A stretch of DNA of 64,000 nt from JBFHFS01 sp041583495 (GTDB lineage Bacteria; Bacteroidota; Bacteroidia; Bacteroidales; Marinilabiliaceae). Shown here piece after piece: positions 17,851 to 25,749 of the stretch (position 1 is its first letter; each line of letters begins with the position of its first letter). Made by a program: the position numbers and the translations under genes. The stretch is from positions 15,239 to 79,238 of the forward strand of contig JBFHFS010000020.1 of assembly GCA_041583495.1 (NCBI GenBank), in the 5' to 3' direction. The notes under the pieces are model-generated. The model saw only the letters and a list, made by a program, of their open reading frames with translations, ran no database searches and was not told the DNA's origin.

Positions 17851-18369
17851 ATGAATATGAAAAAGATAGGGATGTTCTACAGCTTTAGGTCGCATAAAAC
17901 CAAGCATCAGGTTCAGAAAATAAAGAAGCTTCTGGGCGATGATTTGGTCGAAGAGGTGAATGTGGACGAGGCTGGTCATCAGGAATTTGAAAAGTTTAAC
18001 CATTATATTCTGGCCGTTCCCACATGGTTCGATGGCGAGTTGCCTACCTATTGGGATGAATTTTTGCCCACCATTGAAGAGGATGCGCTTAATGGAAAGG
18101 TCTTTGCCCTCTTTGGCGGTGGCGATCAAAAGAGATATGCCGAGAATTTTGTGGATGGACTGGGCATCATGGCCGATTATATTGAAGCTCGTGGTGGTAC
18201 CATTGTTGGACACACCTCCGCCGAGGGGTATACTTTTGAGCGCTCCCGGGCCCTCAGGGACAACAATCAATTTGTTGGCCTGGCTCTGGACATTGAGAAT
18301 CAGGCGGCCCTGACCGACGAGCGAATTGAAAGTTGGGTTAAAGACCTTAAAAAGGCATTTGGTCTATAA
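17851..18369 (+). CDS. fldA: Flavodoxin
   Basis: Long-chain flavodoxin, 172 residues, a soluble FMN electron carrier that replaces ferredoxin under iron limitation. Recognisable are the 60s/90s loop regions: VPTWFDGELPTYWDEF (residues about 55-70) and ALFGGGDQKRYAENFVDGLG, followed by GHTSAEGYTFERSRAL, all strongly flavodoxin-like. The phosphate-binding loop after the first strand reads FYSFRSHKTKHQV rather than the usual T/S-x-T-G-x-T, so the glycine is missing; this variant occurs in the Bacteroidota lineage as far as I recall. Two start codons (ATG AAT ATG) are possible. A good terminator follows. Confidence 0.88.
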   Translation: MNMKKIGMFYSFRSHKTKHQVQKIKKLLGDDLVEEVNVDEAGHQEFEKFNHYILAVPTWFDGELPTYWDEFLPTIEEDALNGKVFALFGGGDQKRYAENFVDGLGIMADYIEARGGTIVGHTSAEGYTFERSRALRDNNQFVGLALDIENQAALTDERIESWVKDLKKAFGL

Positions 18370-18405
18370 CCGAAGCAAGCACCCTATGTAATTTAGATCA
18401 TCTTC

Positions 18406-18438
18406 TCCCGGAAAGTTCTTTTCCGGGATTTTTTTTTC
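18406..18438 (+). terminator. Rho-independent terminator of flavodoxin gene
   Basis: Stem CCCGGAAA / TTTCCGGG-type with a short loop followed by a run of T (ATTTTTTTTTT), 37 bases after the stop codon. Confidence 0.88.
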
Positions 18439-19237
18439 TTCCAGGCAGGATTTCAATCTCCATGGTTATACGGGCAGAATTCTTTTCAGGTCCTTCAGCA
18501 CCCCCCGCCGGAAAGGGAGCTTTTAGCGCCTTTTTCTTTTAAACATAATGAAGCCCATTTCCCAGCCTCATCCGACAACGCTTTTATCAGGGGGAAAGAA
18601 TATAAAAAAAGCCATTGAAGATCCTTTCACCCCAAAAACAGAGCCCCCTTTTGGGTTTTTGCCGTTGGGTACCCGATGGGAATAATCAGCACCGGGTTTC
18701 CAGCCCCGGAAGCCTCAAAACGGGATGGGAGAGGAGCGAACCTGCCCCTGTCAGCATGGTTTACAAGTGTAAACCCGGCAATTCGACCCTCATTCAGGTT
18801 GTGTTACAAGATTGAAAGCGCCTTGCATACAACTTCAAAATTCACAAAATCAGCAACTTACATCAATTAATAAAAGAGATACATCAACCCATGCATTACA
18901 AGGACTGCATAATTATACATTGGAGGTTTAAAAGACGCTAAAAATCAGTTTTAACCGTTGAAGCCCAGTGGTTTACAGCAATCACATGCAGCAATGCTTA
19001 CAAGCCATCCAAAAACACGCGATGCCCCTTTAAAACCAGCCTTTCAGACCAGTCACCACACGAATATGAGATCGATTTCAGTCGCTTAAGGAGGCGGTTT
19101 AGGTTAAGCACGATTCCTCTGATCTTTATTTAAATCACTGGGTTTTAATGGAATCGACAGGCGATCTAAAGCAGCTTAAGCGTTTACCGATGTGAACCCG
19201 TCGATAGGATTGGCCCGACTCCCTGAAATCGCTTTTC
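18439..19237. other. Long intergenic region before the XRE regulator, with one strong palindrome
   Basis: Nearly 800 bases without a credible gene; the two short open frames at 18615-18870 lack family features and a start signal. At 18758-18775 there is a perfect palindrome GGTTTACA-AG-TGTAAACC (8-bp arms), the best copy of a motif that recurs to 23 kb. Isolated half-sites (TTACAAG, TTACATC, GTTTACAGC, CTTACAAGCC) are scattered from 18800 to 19010. The region may be a binding platform for the regulator, a small-RNA gene, or simply eroded DNA. Confidence 0.5.
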
Positions 19238-19241
19238 TGTA

Positions 19242-19302
19242 TACAAATGTAATTTGCAAATGTAAAACTTTGTTTTTAGTTTTGTAAACATCGTTTGTTA
19301 CA
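19242..19302 (+). promoter_or_regulatory. Promoter with overlapping operators, XRE regulator gene
   Basis: TTTG (19253-19256), 20-base spacer, TAGTTTTG (19277-19284) is a full -33/-7 match. Palindromes TACA-AA-TGTA (19242-19251) and TGCA-AA-TGTA (19255-19264, one mismatch) flank and overlap the -33 element with a 13-base centre-to-centre distance; a half-site TTTGTAAAC (19281-19289) overlaps the -7 end and GTTACA lies at 19297-19302. The arrangement suggests autorepression by the gene product. Confidence 0.6.
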
Positions 19303-19325
19303 TCTGTGGCAAATCCTATTCAACC

Positions 19326-19832
19326 ATGAAAGAACGTTTACAAGAGTTACTCGACCATGAGCACCTCACGCCGGTTCGTTTCGCCGAACTCGTGGAGGTA
19401 CAGCGCTCCAGCGTGAGTCATGTCCTCTCTGGACGCAATAAACCAAGTCTGGATTTTATCGGTAAGATTCTCTCGGCTTTTCCCCATGTGAGTCCTGATT
19501 GGCTTATTTTGGGTACAGGGGAGTATAAACGCACCCCTTCGGGACGGTCTTTGGAGTCGCCCGTGGTGAACCGGGAGGTCAGACCGGCATCACCCCAGCA
19601 GCCCCCCCTTAAAAGCCCCCCGCCGGTCCGGGAAGAGTCGCAGGCGGCCTATGGACAAAGAGCCCTCTTCGAGGAGTCCCTTCGGGCGCCTGCTGCTCCA
19701 GAGCGGACTGCGGTTCCCGGCCAGCATAAGCCTCCAGAGGCTCCCCCCGCCGAACGGGAGCTCTCCCCGGTGGTAAAAATGGTTTTTTTCTACGCCGACC
19801 GGACTTTTGAGGTTTACTATCCTAATGGTTAA
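19326..19832 (+). CDS. XRE-family helix-turn-helix transcriptional regulator
   Basis: Residues 3-65 form a Cro/C1-type helix-turn-helix domain (LTPVRFAELVEVQRSSVSHV then LSGRNKPSLDFIGKIL). The middle, about 70-148, is Pro/Ala/Glu-rich and probably disordered; the last 20 residues (VVKMVFFYADRTFEVYYPNG) form a short conserved-looking beta tail. The three-part plan (HTH, variable linker, short FYxDxTFE tail) is one I recognise from uncharacterised Bacteroidales regulators. Cytoplasmic DNA-binding protein. Its own promoter and that of pyrK downstream carry TACAnnTGTA palindromes, so I infer autoregulation and control of pyrimidine genes. Ligand unknown; no sensor domain is visible. Confidence 0.82.
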   Translation: MKERLQELLDHEHLTPVRFAELVEVQRSSVSHVLSGRNKPSLDFIGKILSAFPHVSPDWLILGTGEYKRTPSGRSLESPVVNREVRPASPQQPPLKSPPPVREESQAAYGQRALFEESLRAPAAPERTAVPGQHKPPEAPPAERELSPVVKMVFFYADRTFEVYYPNG

Positions 19833-19901
19833 TTACTTCCGCTGTCACCAATTCCCCTCGCCTTCATTTTTAAGATGCCGGTTCTGAATCTTTTTTCTAT
19901 A

Positions 19902-19939
19902 TTTGTGTGGTTCAATCGGGTGTATACATTTGTAAACAC
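19902..19939 (+). promoter_or_regulatory. pyrK promoter with operator over the -7 element
   Basis: TTTG (19902-19905), 19-base spacer, TACATTTG (19925-19932) matches the Bacteroidota promoter consensus. The -7 sits inside a near-perfect palindrome, GTGTATACA-TT-TGTAAACAC (19920-19939, one mismatch in nine-base arms). A second possible -7, TATATTTG at 19898-19905, would put the palindrome just downstream of the start point. In both cases a bound repressor would block transcription. Confidence 0.6.
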
Positions 19940-20036
19940 TCCTTTTGCCGGATCTGCTTCGGTGGGTTCTTTGTGAGCGGCGGCCTCTGTTTCAGGGGTT
20001 TGTTTTGAATCAGTAATAACCAATAGCGTGTTGTAA

Positions 20037-20810
20037 ATGGCCAAGAAATTTATAGATGACTTTCGGGTGGTGGAGAATCGCCGGCATACCCACGATTTTG
20101 TAGTGCTTACCCTGCAGCATCCCGGTCAGTTGCCGCTGATGCTTCCCGGACAGTTCGTGGAGGTGCGCGTCGATGAGTCGCCTTCGACCTATTTGAGGCG
20201 GCCCCTCTCGGTGCATGATGTGGATTATGAACTCAACCAGATGAAACTGTTGGTTCAGGAGGTGGGTGATGGAACACGCCACCTGGCGCGGTTGCAGCCG
20301 GGTGAACTGCTCAATGTGGTTTATCCCCTGGGCAACGGGTACACACTGCCCGACACTTCGAGAGTCCTGCTGGTGGGGGGTGGTTGTGGCGTGGCGCCGC
20401 TGCTCTTCCTTGGCCGTTATCTGAAGCAGAATGGTATTGTTCCCCGCTTCCTGGTGGGGGCTCGTCACGCCGGGGGCCTCATTGAGTTAGAGGCTTATCG
20501 GCAACTGGGCGAGGTTTTTGTAACCACCGAAGACGGATCGGCCGGACAAAAAGGCTTTGTGATACACCACCCGGTGATGAAGACCTTAACGCCCGACTTT
20601 GACTGGATTTATACCTGCGGACCAGAGGCCATGATGCGGGTGCTGGCCAAATATGCCCGCCAACACCAACTCAAATGCCAGGTTTCGCTGGAGAATAAGA
20701 TGGCTTGCGGCTTTGGCGCCTGCCTCTGCTGCGTGACCCCCACAGTGGAGGGCCATAAATGTACCTGCGTGGACGGACCTGTATTTGACTCAAATTATTT
20801 AAAATGGTAG
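20037..20810 (+). CDS. pyrK: Dihydroorotate dehydrogenase electron-transfer subunit
   Basis: Iron-sulfur flavoprotein that passes electrons from dihydroorotate (via PyrD-FMN) to NAD+ in pyrimidine synthesis. Ferredoxin-reductase-type FAD domain in the N-terminal half (FAD-binding RRPLSV near residue 60), nucleotide domain around [12 protein letters not shown], and a C-terminal 2Fe-2S cluster motif with Cys ligands in [12 protein letters not shown] and HKCTC. Length 257 is normal. It overlaps pyrD by seven bases, so the two are translationally coupled and form the class 1B heterotetramer. Confidence 0.95.
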   Translation: MAKKFIDDFRVVENRRHTHDFVVLTLQHPGQLPLMLPGQFVEVRVDESPSTYLRRPLSVHDVDYELNQMKLLVQEVGDGTRHLARLQPGELLNVVYPLGNGYTLPDTSRVLLVGGGCGVAPLLFLGRYLKQNGIVPRFLVGARHAGGLIELEAYRQLGEVFVTTEDGSAGQKGFVIHHPVMKTLTPDFDWIYTCGPEAMMRVLAKYARQHQLKCQVSLENKMACGFGACLCCVTPTVEGHKCTCVDGPVFDSNYLKW

Positions 20811-21727
20811 ATTTAACGGTAAAACTGGGTCAGCTGGAACTGAAAAATCCAGTCATGACCGCCTCCGGCACCTTTGGATATGGACAGGAATATGCTGACT
20901 TTATAGACATTGACCGCCTGGGGGGCATCGTGGTGAAAGGAACCACACTGGCGCCCCGGGAGGGAAACCCCTATCCCCGGATGGCCGAAACCCCCATGGG
21001 CATGCTTAATGCCGTAGGACTGCAGAATAAGGGGGTCGATTATTTTATAGACCATATATATCCCCGTATAAAGGACTTTAAGACAGCGATCTTCGTCAAT
21101 GTATCGGGGTCTGCGGTCGACGATTACGTGGAAACCGCCCGTCGGCTGGCTCCCCTGGAGGGGCTGCCCGGCATCGAACTCAACATCTCCTGTCCCAACG
21201 TGAAGGAGGGCGGGATGGCCTTTGGTACCAGTTGCCCCTCAGCCATGGCGGTAACCCGTGCCGTAAGGGCGGTGTGGCCGCGTCACCTGATGGTTAAACT
21301 TTCCCCCAACGTGACCGATATCACCGAGATTGCCCGGGGTGTTGAGGAGGCTGGTGCCGATTCTGTTTCCCTGATAAATACCCTTTTGGGAATGGCCATC
21401 GATTCGGAGACCCGTCGGCCTTTGCTCTCGACCATTACCGGCGGCCTTTCGGGGCCCTGTGTGAAGCCGGTGGCCCTGCGTATGGTGTGGCAGGTGGCTC
21501 AGGCCGTTAAGATTCCCCTGGTGGGCCTGGGCGGTATTGCTTCTGCGGCCGATGCGATCGAATTTTTACTGGCCGGGGCTTCTGCCGTTCAGGTAGGAAC
21601 CGCCAATTTCCGGGATCCACAAGTCTCAGTTAAGATACTCGAGGGCATAGAGGATTACCTGCTTCGCCATAAACTCAAGAGTGTGGCTGAGCTTACCGGC
21701 GCTATGGCAGAGCCCGAGGGGTGGTGA
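20804..21727 (+). CDS. pyrD: Dihydroorotate dehydrogenase, class 1B catalytic subunit
   Basis: Oxidises dihydroorotate to orotate with FMN; NAD+-linked when joined to Pyr[10 protein letters not shown] at residues 20-28, the substrate-binding NAVGLQN near 68, the catalytic-loop [10 protein letters not shown] with Cys (class 1B base) near 130, [11 protein letters not shown] near 165, and the FMN phosphate site [19 protein letters not shown] near 240 are all present. 307 residues is the usual size. The start codon lies inside the end of pyrK. Confidence 0.96.
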   Translation: MVDLTVKLGQLELKNPVMTASGTFGYGQEYADFIDIDRLGGIVVKGTTLAPREGNPYPRMAETPMGMLNAVGLQNKGVDYFIDHIYPRIKDFKTAIFVNVSGSAVDDYVETARRLAPLEGLPGIELNISCPNVKEGGMAFGTSCPSAMAVTRAVRAVWPRHLMVKLSPNVTDITEIARGVEEAGADSVSLINTLLGMAIDSETRRPLLSTITGGLSGPCVKPVALRMVWQVAQAVKIPLVGLGGIASAADAIEFLLAGASAVQVGTANFRDPQVSVKILEGIEDYLLRHKLKSVAELTGAMAEPEGW

Positions 21728-21730
21728 AGA

Positions 21731-21809
21731 TACAAATGTGAAAATATGGGCAGGAGAAGTTGTCACAAATGTAAACCAACGTGCATCGGCCGCCTGTTTA
21801 CATTTGTAA
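21731..21809. promoter_or_regulatory. Three operator-like palindromes after pyrD
   Basis: TACAAATGTG (21731-21740), CACAAATGTA (21764-21773) and TTACATTTGTAA (21798-21809) share the core of the XRE/pyrK palindromes. The last two form a 12-base perfect inverted repeat (ACAAATGTAAAC / GTTTACATTTGT) with a 19-base spacer, so they could also fold as a hairpin or be bridged by a looping dimer of dimers. The rest of the gap to 21950 shows nothing else. Confidence 0.5.
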
Positions 21810-21950
21810 TATGGTTCTGTGCTCTTCCATCTTATTCCCAAGGGCGTTCCAGTACCGGGTAGTTATAAAGAGATGAGGAGGGAAGTAAGCCGCTTTAGAG
21901 GAAGGGTGGCCCGTTTTTTTTAGTTATCTTCGCTGCTCAAACCGTTTCCT

Positions 21951-23132
21951 ATGCCAAGAGTAATTCTGTTTCTGTTGTTTTTGCTGGGTTTTACCCGCCC
22001 TGGCACCGGCCAGCTTCCCAACGCTTCTGTGGTGCTCTCCCCGGAGGCTTCTGTATCCATCCTCACATGTGCCCCGGGGGATGAACTCTATTCGGTTTTT
22101 GGCCATACCGCCATCCGGGTAACCGACCCCACCCAGCGTATCGATCTGGCTTTTAATTTTGGCACTTTCGATTTTAATACGCCTTTCTTTTATTTCAAAT
22201 TTGGTCAGGGTACCCTGGATTATATCCTCTCGGTGAGCAGCTTCAGGCAGTTTATGCAGGAGTATTTCATCACCGGCCGGTCGGTATGGGAACAGACCCT
22301 GACGATGAATCCTGAGGAGAAGAACAGGCTCTTCAGGGCGCTTCTGACCAATGCGTTGCCTCAAAACCGCTCTTACCGGTACGACTTTTTCTATGACAAT
22401 TGTGCCACACGGGTGCGCGAGATGGTGCTCAACGCCCTTGAATCCCCTTTGGTGGTTCGCGACCAGGAGCCATCAGGCCCCCTTTCGTTCCGACAGGCCA
22501 TCCATCCCTTTCTGGTACTGAAACCCTGGACGCGCCTGGGCTTGGACCTCATTCTGGGGGCTCCGGCGGATGAGGCCACCGACCTGTGGTCCCTGATGTT
22601 TTTACCCGACCATCTGATGAATGGCTTTGGCTCCCTTCAACTTCAACCCGAAACAGGTGCCGGGGCTTCTTTGGTATCCGAAACCAACCAGTTGCTGGAG
22701 TTTAACGATCCCAAACCCCTGCCCGGGGGACTCTCGCCAGCTCTTTCCCTTTGGTTGGTGGCCATCCTGATCCTGCTGCTCACCCTGGCACAACGCTACG
22801 GAGTGATGCCCATGAGGTGGCTTAACCCCTTGCTCTTTCTTCTGGCAGGGGTCACAGGCCTGCTGATTGGCTACCTTAGCTTTGTTTCGCAACATGTGGC
22901 TACCGGAGACAATTGGAATTTTTTATGGGCCAATCCGCTGTGGTTTTTCCTTGTTACAAATGTAAACGGCTTTTGGAAGCGTTTGATTGCCTGGGGACTC
23001 TTGGGGATGCTTTTGTTTTTGATTGTTTTCTCCTGGTCTTTGCCTCAGGAGTTTCCACTGGAACTGATTCCCGTTTGGCTGATTCTTTCCATGCGGCTGA
23101 CTTTGGATCTCTTTAGGAAGCGTTTGGGCTAG
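21951..23132 (+). CDS. DUF4105 / Lnb-type lipoprotein N-acyltransferase family membrane protein
   Basis: Signal peptide or first membrane helix at residues 1-20, then a periplasmic domain (about 25-250) with the hallmark FGHTAIRV, FNFGTFDF and YDFFYDNCATRVREM motifs of the DUF4105 family, in which the conserved His and Cys are thought catalytic. Four or five C-terminal helices follow (LWLVAILILLLTLAQ, LLFLLAGVTGLLIGYLSF, LIAWGLLGMLLFLIVF). The family has been renamed Lnb N-terminal periplasmic domain after work linking Bacteroides members to lipoprotein N-acylation; that link is recalled, not checked. It is a probable maturation enzyme for the abundant lipoproteins of this organism. An operator-like palindrome lies inside its 3' half. 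Confidence 0.82.
   Translation: MPRVILFLLFLLGFTRPGTGQLPNASVVLSPEASVSILTCAPGDELYSVFGHTAIRVTDPTQRIDLAFNFGTFDFNTPFFYFKFGQGTLDYILSVSSFRQFMQEYFITGRSVWEQTLTMNPEEKNRLFRALLTNALPQNRSYRYDFFYDNCATRVREMVLNALESPLVVRDQEPSGPLSFRQAIHPFLVLKPWTRLGLDLILGAPADEATDLWSLMFLPDHLMNGFGSLQLQPETGAGASLVSETNQLLEFNDPKPLPGGLSPALSLWLVAILILLLTLAQRYGVMPMRWLNPLLFLLAGVTGLLIGYLSFVSQHVATGDNWNFLWANPLWFFLVTNVNGFWKRLIAWGLLGMLLFLIVFSWSLPQEFPLELIPVWLILSMRLTLDLFRKRLG
22954..22965. promoter_or_regulatory. Intragenic copy of the TTACA-NN-TGTAA palindrome
   Basis: TTACAAATGTAA within the coding sequence, where it encodes Val-Thr-Asn-Val-Asn. It is the only perfect five-base-arm copy found inside a gene and lies about 1.1 kb after the intergenic sites. 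Confidence 0.35.
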
Positions 23133-23533
23133 AAATGTATTTTTTTGTTTTATGGGTTGTGGTGAACTTCATGCCAAATACGCTGCTCCTGTGACCTTAA
23201 TTATGTTAGGCAGAAAAGTGGTTTGTTTCACCTCTTCGGGAAGGATAATTCTCCCGGGTTGGAATTTCTGAAATGGTTTTTTGGGGCTGGCTCTTATCTT
23301 TTTCTGTTTTGGGTTTTGTTGTTCCGAAAATCGTCCGATGGAATGTTTTATGAAAAACAAAGCGTATTAAAATAATGGTTGGTTTGCATCTTTAAGGGAT
23401 ATAAACAGGAACCTTTTCGGGGAAAAAGAAACTTTTTGCGGTGAAAAAAGTATAAAAGGGTGTTTGGGTCGAATCTTTTAGATAAAAGAACTATTTTTGA
23501 CGACCAAACCCATGGAAATTTTGACTTGAGCAC
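23133..23533. other. Intergenic region before serine hydrolase gene
   Basis: About 400 T-rich bases without a believable gene. TATTTTTG at 23492-23499 is a good -7 element for the hydrolase gene; the nearest TTTG (23463-23466) is 25 bases upstream, slightly too far. Nothing else seen. Confidence 0.4.
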
Positions 23534-24862
23534 ATGAAAGTAAAAACAAAACTGGCTATATTATTCGCGGGACTCCTGGCCGGAGTTACCGTTCCCTATA
23601 TCTCCGGACCTTCCATAGAATCATTCGGTACCGATTTTACACCTCCAACACCGACTCCTTCCTCGATGCGCATATCCGGCTTCTTCTCCGAAGGCAGCTC
23701 TTTTTCGGCCATCGATCAGCAGGTGGAGCGCTTCCTCTCGCGCAACGAATTGGCCGGGGCATCGGTTGCCATTGCCCGGAATGGGAAATTGGTGTTCTCG
23801 AAGGGTTATGGATGGGCCGACCAGGAAAACAGGGTACAGACGGAACCCTATCATCTTTTCAGGATTGCCAGCGTCTCAAAACTCATCACCGCCGTGGGAA
23901 TTTTTAAACTCGTGGAGACCGGTAAGTTATCACTCGACGACCATGTGTTTGGCCCCGATGGGATTCTTAATCAATCGCCCTACGATGGCTATCTCGACAA
24001 GCGTGTGGAGGATATTAAAGTGGTGCACCTGCTCAATCATTCGGGTGGATGGACCAACCGGTGGGGCGATCCCATGTTTATTCCTCAGGCCGTTGCCAGA
24101 GGCCTGGGCAAAGAGCTGCCCGTGGATGGCACCGATATCATCCAGTTTATGCTGGGTAAGCGCCTGCATTTTAAGCCGGGAACCCGCTCTTCATACTCCA
24201 ACCTGGGTTACGCCATTCTGGGCAAGGTAATAGAAGCCGCCAGTGGTCAGGACTATGAATCGTACATTAAAACCAACCTTTTATACCCATTGGGCATCTT
24301 CGACATGCGTTTGGGAGGCAGCTACCTCAGCGAAAGAGATGAACTGGAAGTGAAGTATTACGAACCTGCCGACAGTTATCTGGTGGAAGACCACCTGGGT
24401 AAGGACGAACGCGTGCCCCGCAGCTATGGAGGTAACGATATTTACACCCTTGGTGCTGCAGGGGGATGGCTGGCTTCGGCCACCGATCTGCTGAAACTGA
24501 TGCTGGCCATTGATGGATTCGACAGCCCACCGGACATTTTAAGCGCCGAATCGATTCAAACGATGGTACATCCTCTGAAACCTTATCTCGATCCGCTGGG
24601 ATGGCGTGGTATTGGTTACGGCTATTGGTACCGCACCGGAACACTGGCGGGAACTTCGGCATTATTGGTCAGGAAAAATGACGGAACGGCCTATGTGACA
24701 CTCTTTAACAGCAGTTCCTGGAAGGGGCCCATGCTGTCGAGTGATATCCGGTATATGATGGAACGCAGTCTTGCAAAAACCACCCAATGGCCCGATTATG
24801 ATTTGTTTGATCTTGCCTCTAACTGGCCCAAAATACCCCAGCGGGAGTTGGTTGTATTTTAA
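23534..24862 (+). CDS. Beta-lactamase-fold serine hydrolase (class C / PBP4*-like)
   Basis: Exported or membrane-anchored hydrolase of 442 residues. An N-terminal hydrophobic segment (residues 6-22) is followed by a Pro/Thr-rich stretch and the serine beta-lactamase/DD-peptidase domain. Catalytic SxxK is SVSK at 113-116, the YxN motif is YSN near 221 in GTRSSYSNLGYAILG, and HLLNHSGGWTNR is also typical. The third KTG-like box is not obvious. Members act as esterases, D-amino peptidases or carboxypeptidases; true beta-lactamase activity is unlikely. Monocistronic with a strong terminator. Confidence 0.85.
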   Translation: MKVKTKLAILFAGLLAGVTVPYISGPSIESFGTDFTPPTPTPSSMRISGFFSEGSSFSAIDQQVERFLSRNELAGASVAIARNGKLVFSKGYGWADQENRVQTEPYHLFRIASVSKLITAVGIFKLVETGKLSLDDHVFGPDGILNQSPYDGYLDKRVEDIKVVHLLNHSGGWTNRWGDPMFIPQAVARGLGKELPVDGTDIIQFMLGKRLHFKPGTRSSYSNLGYAILGKVIEAASGQDYESYIKTNLLYPLGIFDMRLGGSYLSERDELEVKYYEPADSYLVEDHLGKDERVPRSYGGNDIYTLGAAGGWLASATDLLKLMLAIDGFDSPPDILSAESIQTMVHPLKPYLDPLGWRGIGYGYWYRTGTLAGTSALLVRKNDGTAYVTLFNSSSWKGPMLSSDIRYMMERSLAKTTQWPDYDLFDLASNWPKIPQRELVVF

Positions 24863-24905
24863 GACATTAGCGTGCCATGAGATAGATAAAACCAGGACTT
24901 AATTA

Positions 24906-24942
24906 ATGGCTCTTTTCCCTTGTGGAAAGGAGCCATTTTTTT
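24906..24942 (+). terminator. Rho-independent terminator of serine hydrolase gene
   Basis: Stem ATGGCTC(T)TTTCC / GGAAA(G)GAGCCAT with loop CTTGT and a run of seven T, 44 bases past the stop codon. Confidence 0.9.
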
Positions 24943-25097
24943 GTTCAACAACCTGAAAACTCCTGGCTCAGTGCCACCATTATAGAATAAAAGCTTTTGA
25001 GCTCAGTTTTTGGGTTATTAAAACACTAGGTATTCTTGTGACCCTCATTAAAATTAGGTTGTAAACCATTGGCCAAATTTTAAGCGGACACCAATAT

Positions 25098-25272
25098 TTT
25101 TCAAAGTCGAATAAATACTTTGGTTTTTAACATAATATATAAGCCGGAACAAACTTCGATGGAATAATAACCATCGGTGAGCCGCAAGGTTACCGCATTG
25201 ACAAGCTTAAGAACTTAATCCGGGACAGAATCAAACGGTGTTAATGGTGGAGAAACCCCGGCAATGAACTCT
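25098..25272. other. Structured, RNA-like sequence upstream of the tandem repeat
   Basis: No open frame, but several short stems in a row: CAAAGT/ACTTTG, GATGG/CCATC, GGT..ACC around GAGCCGCAAG, and CCGGG..CCCCGG. The string GTGAGCCGCAAGGTTA and the purine-rich style recall domain I of bacterial group II introns, yet no maturase gene, GTGCG start or domain V is visible. Best described as possible structured RNA or a remnant of a mobile element. Confidence 0.3.
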
Positions 25273-25634
25273 TTTTATGCAAACCAGCTAAGCCGGAGGG
25301 TCAAATCGTGAGAATGGGTGACTAAGAATTGGAAGGGTAATTATAAAAACCATGATGGATACGTAAGCGCCTGTAAGATACTTTTACATAAAATCCTTGC
25401 CGTTATCGGACAAGTTTGCCACGATAACTGATTTTATGCAAACCAGCTAAGCCGGAGGGTCAAACCGTGAGAATGGGTGACTAAGAATTGGAAGGGTAAT
25501 TATAAAAACCACGATGGATACGTAAGGGCCTGTAAGATACTGTTACATAAAATCCTTGCCGTTATCGGACAAGTTTGCCACGATAACTGATTTTATGCAA
25601 ACCAGCTAAGCTGGAGGGTCAAATCGTGAGAATC
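25273..25634. repeat. 159-bp tandem repeat, 2.3 copies
   Basis: Unit starts at TTTTATGCAAACCAGC. Copies at 25273-25431 and 25432-25590 differ at four positions; a third copy stops after about 43 bases at GTGAGAAT. Each unit holds an extended hairpin: ATAAAATC ... GTTATCG-13 bases-CGATAAC ... GATTTTAT. No frame stays open through the unit, so the repeat is not protein-coding. The near identity points to recent duplication or conversion. Confidence 0.85.
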
Positions 25635-25694
25635 GGAAAAATCAAATTTCAATACCCCTGTCTTATAATTGACATTATGTTATTTTTATATATT

Positions 25695-25724
25695 CAAAAA
25701 AATCCGGGGTTTTTACACCCCGGA
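25695..25724 (-). terminator. Terminator of the gyrA-TPR operon
   Basis: On the minus strand: stem TCCGGGGT / ACCCCGGA with a six-base loop followed by seven T. It begins 25 bases past the TPR gene stop. Confidence 0.88.
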
Positions 25725-25749
25725 CCTATTTTATTGCACTATATTAAGC

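Noticed and set aside
18615..18870. Two overlapping small open frames in the gap before the XRE gene
   Set aside because: Low-quality composition, no family match, no promoter or ribosome site, and one carries the palindrome in its middle.
18758..22965. BlaI/MecI operators
   Set aside because: TACAnnTGTA resembles BlaI/MecI sites, but no BlaI/MecI or BlaR gene lies here, while an XRE gene stands in the middle of the cluster. A distant BlaI-type protein remains possible.
25054..25090. Insertion-sequence end (TTTTAAGCGGACACC)
   Set aside because: It resembles some IS ends, but no partner inverted repeat, target duplication or transposase remnant was found.
25273..25634. CRISPR array
   Set aside because: The repeat is a 159-bp contiguous tandem unit without spacers; no cas genes are present.
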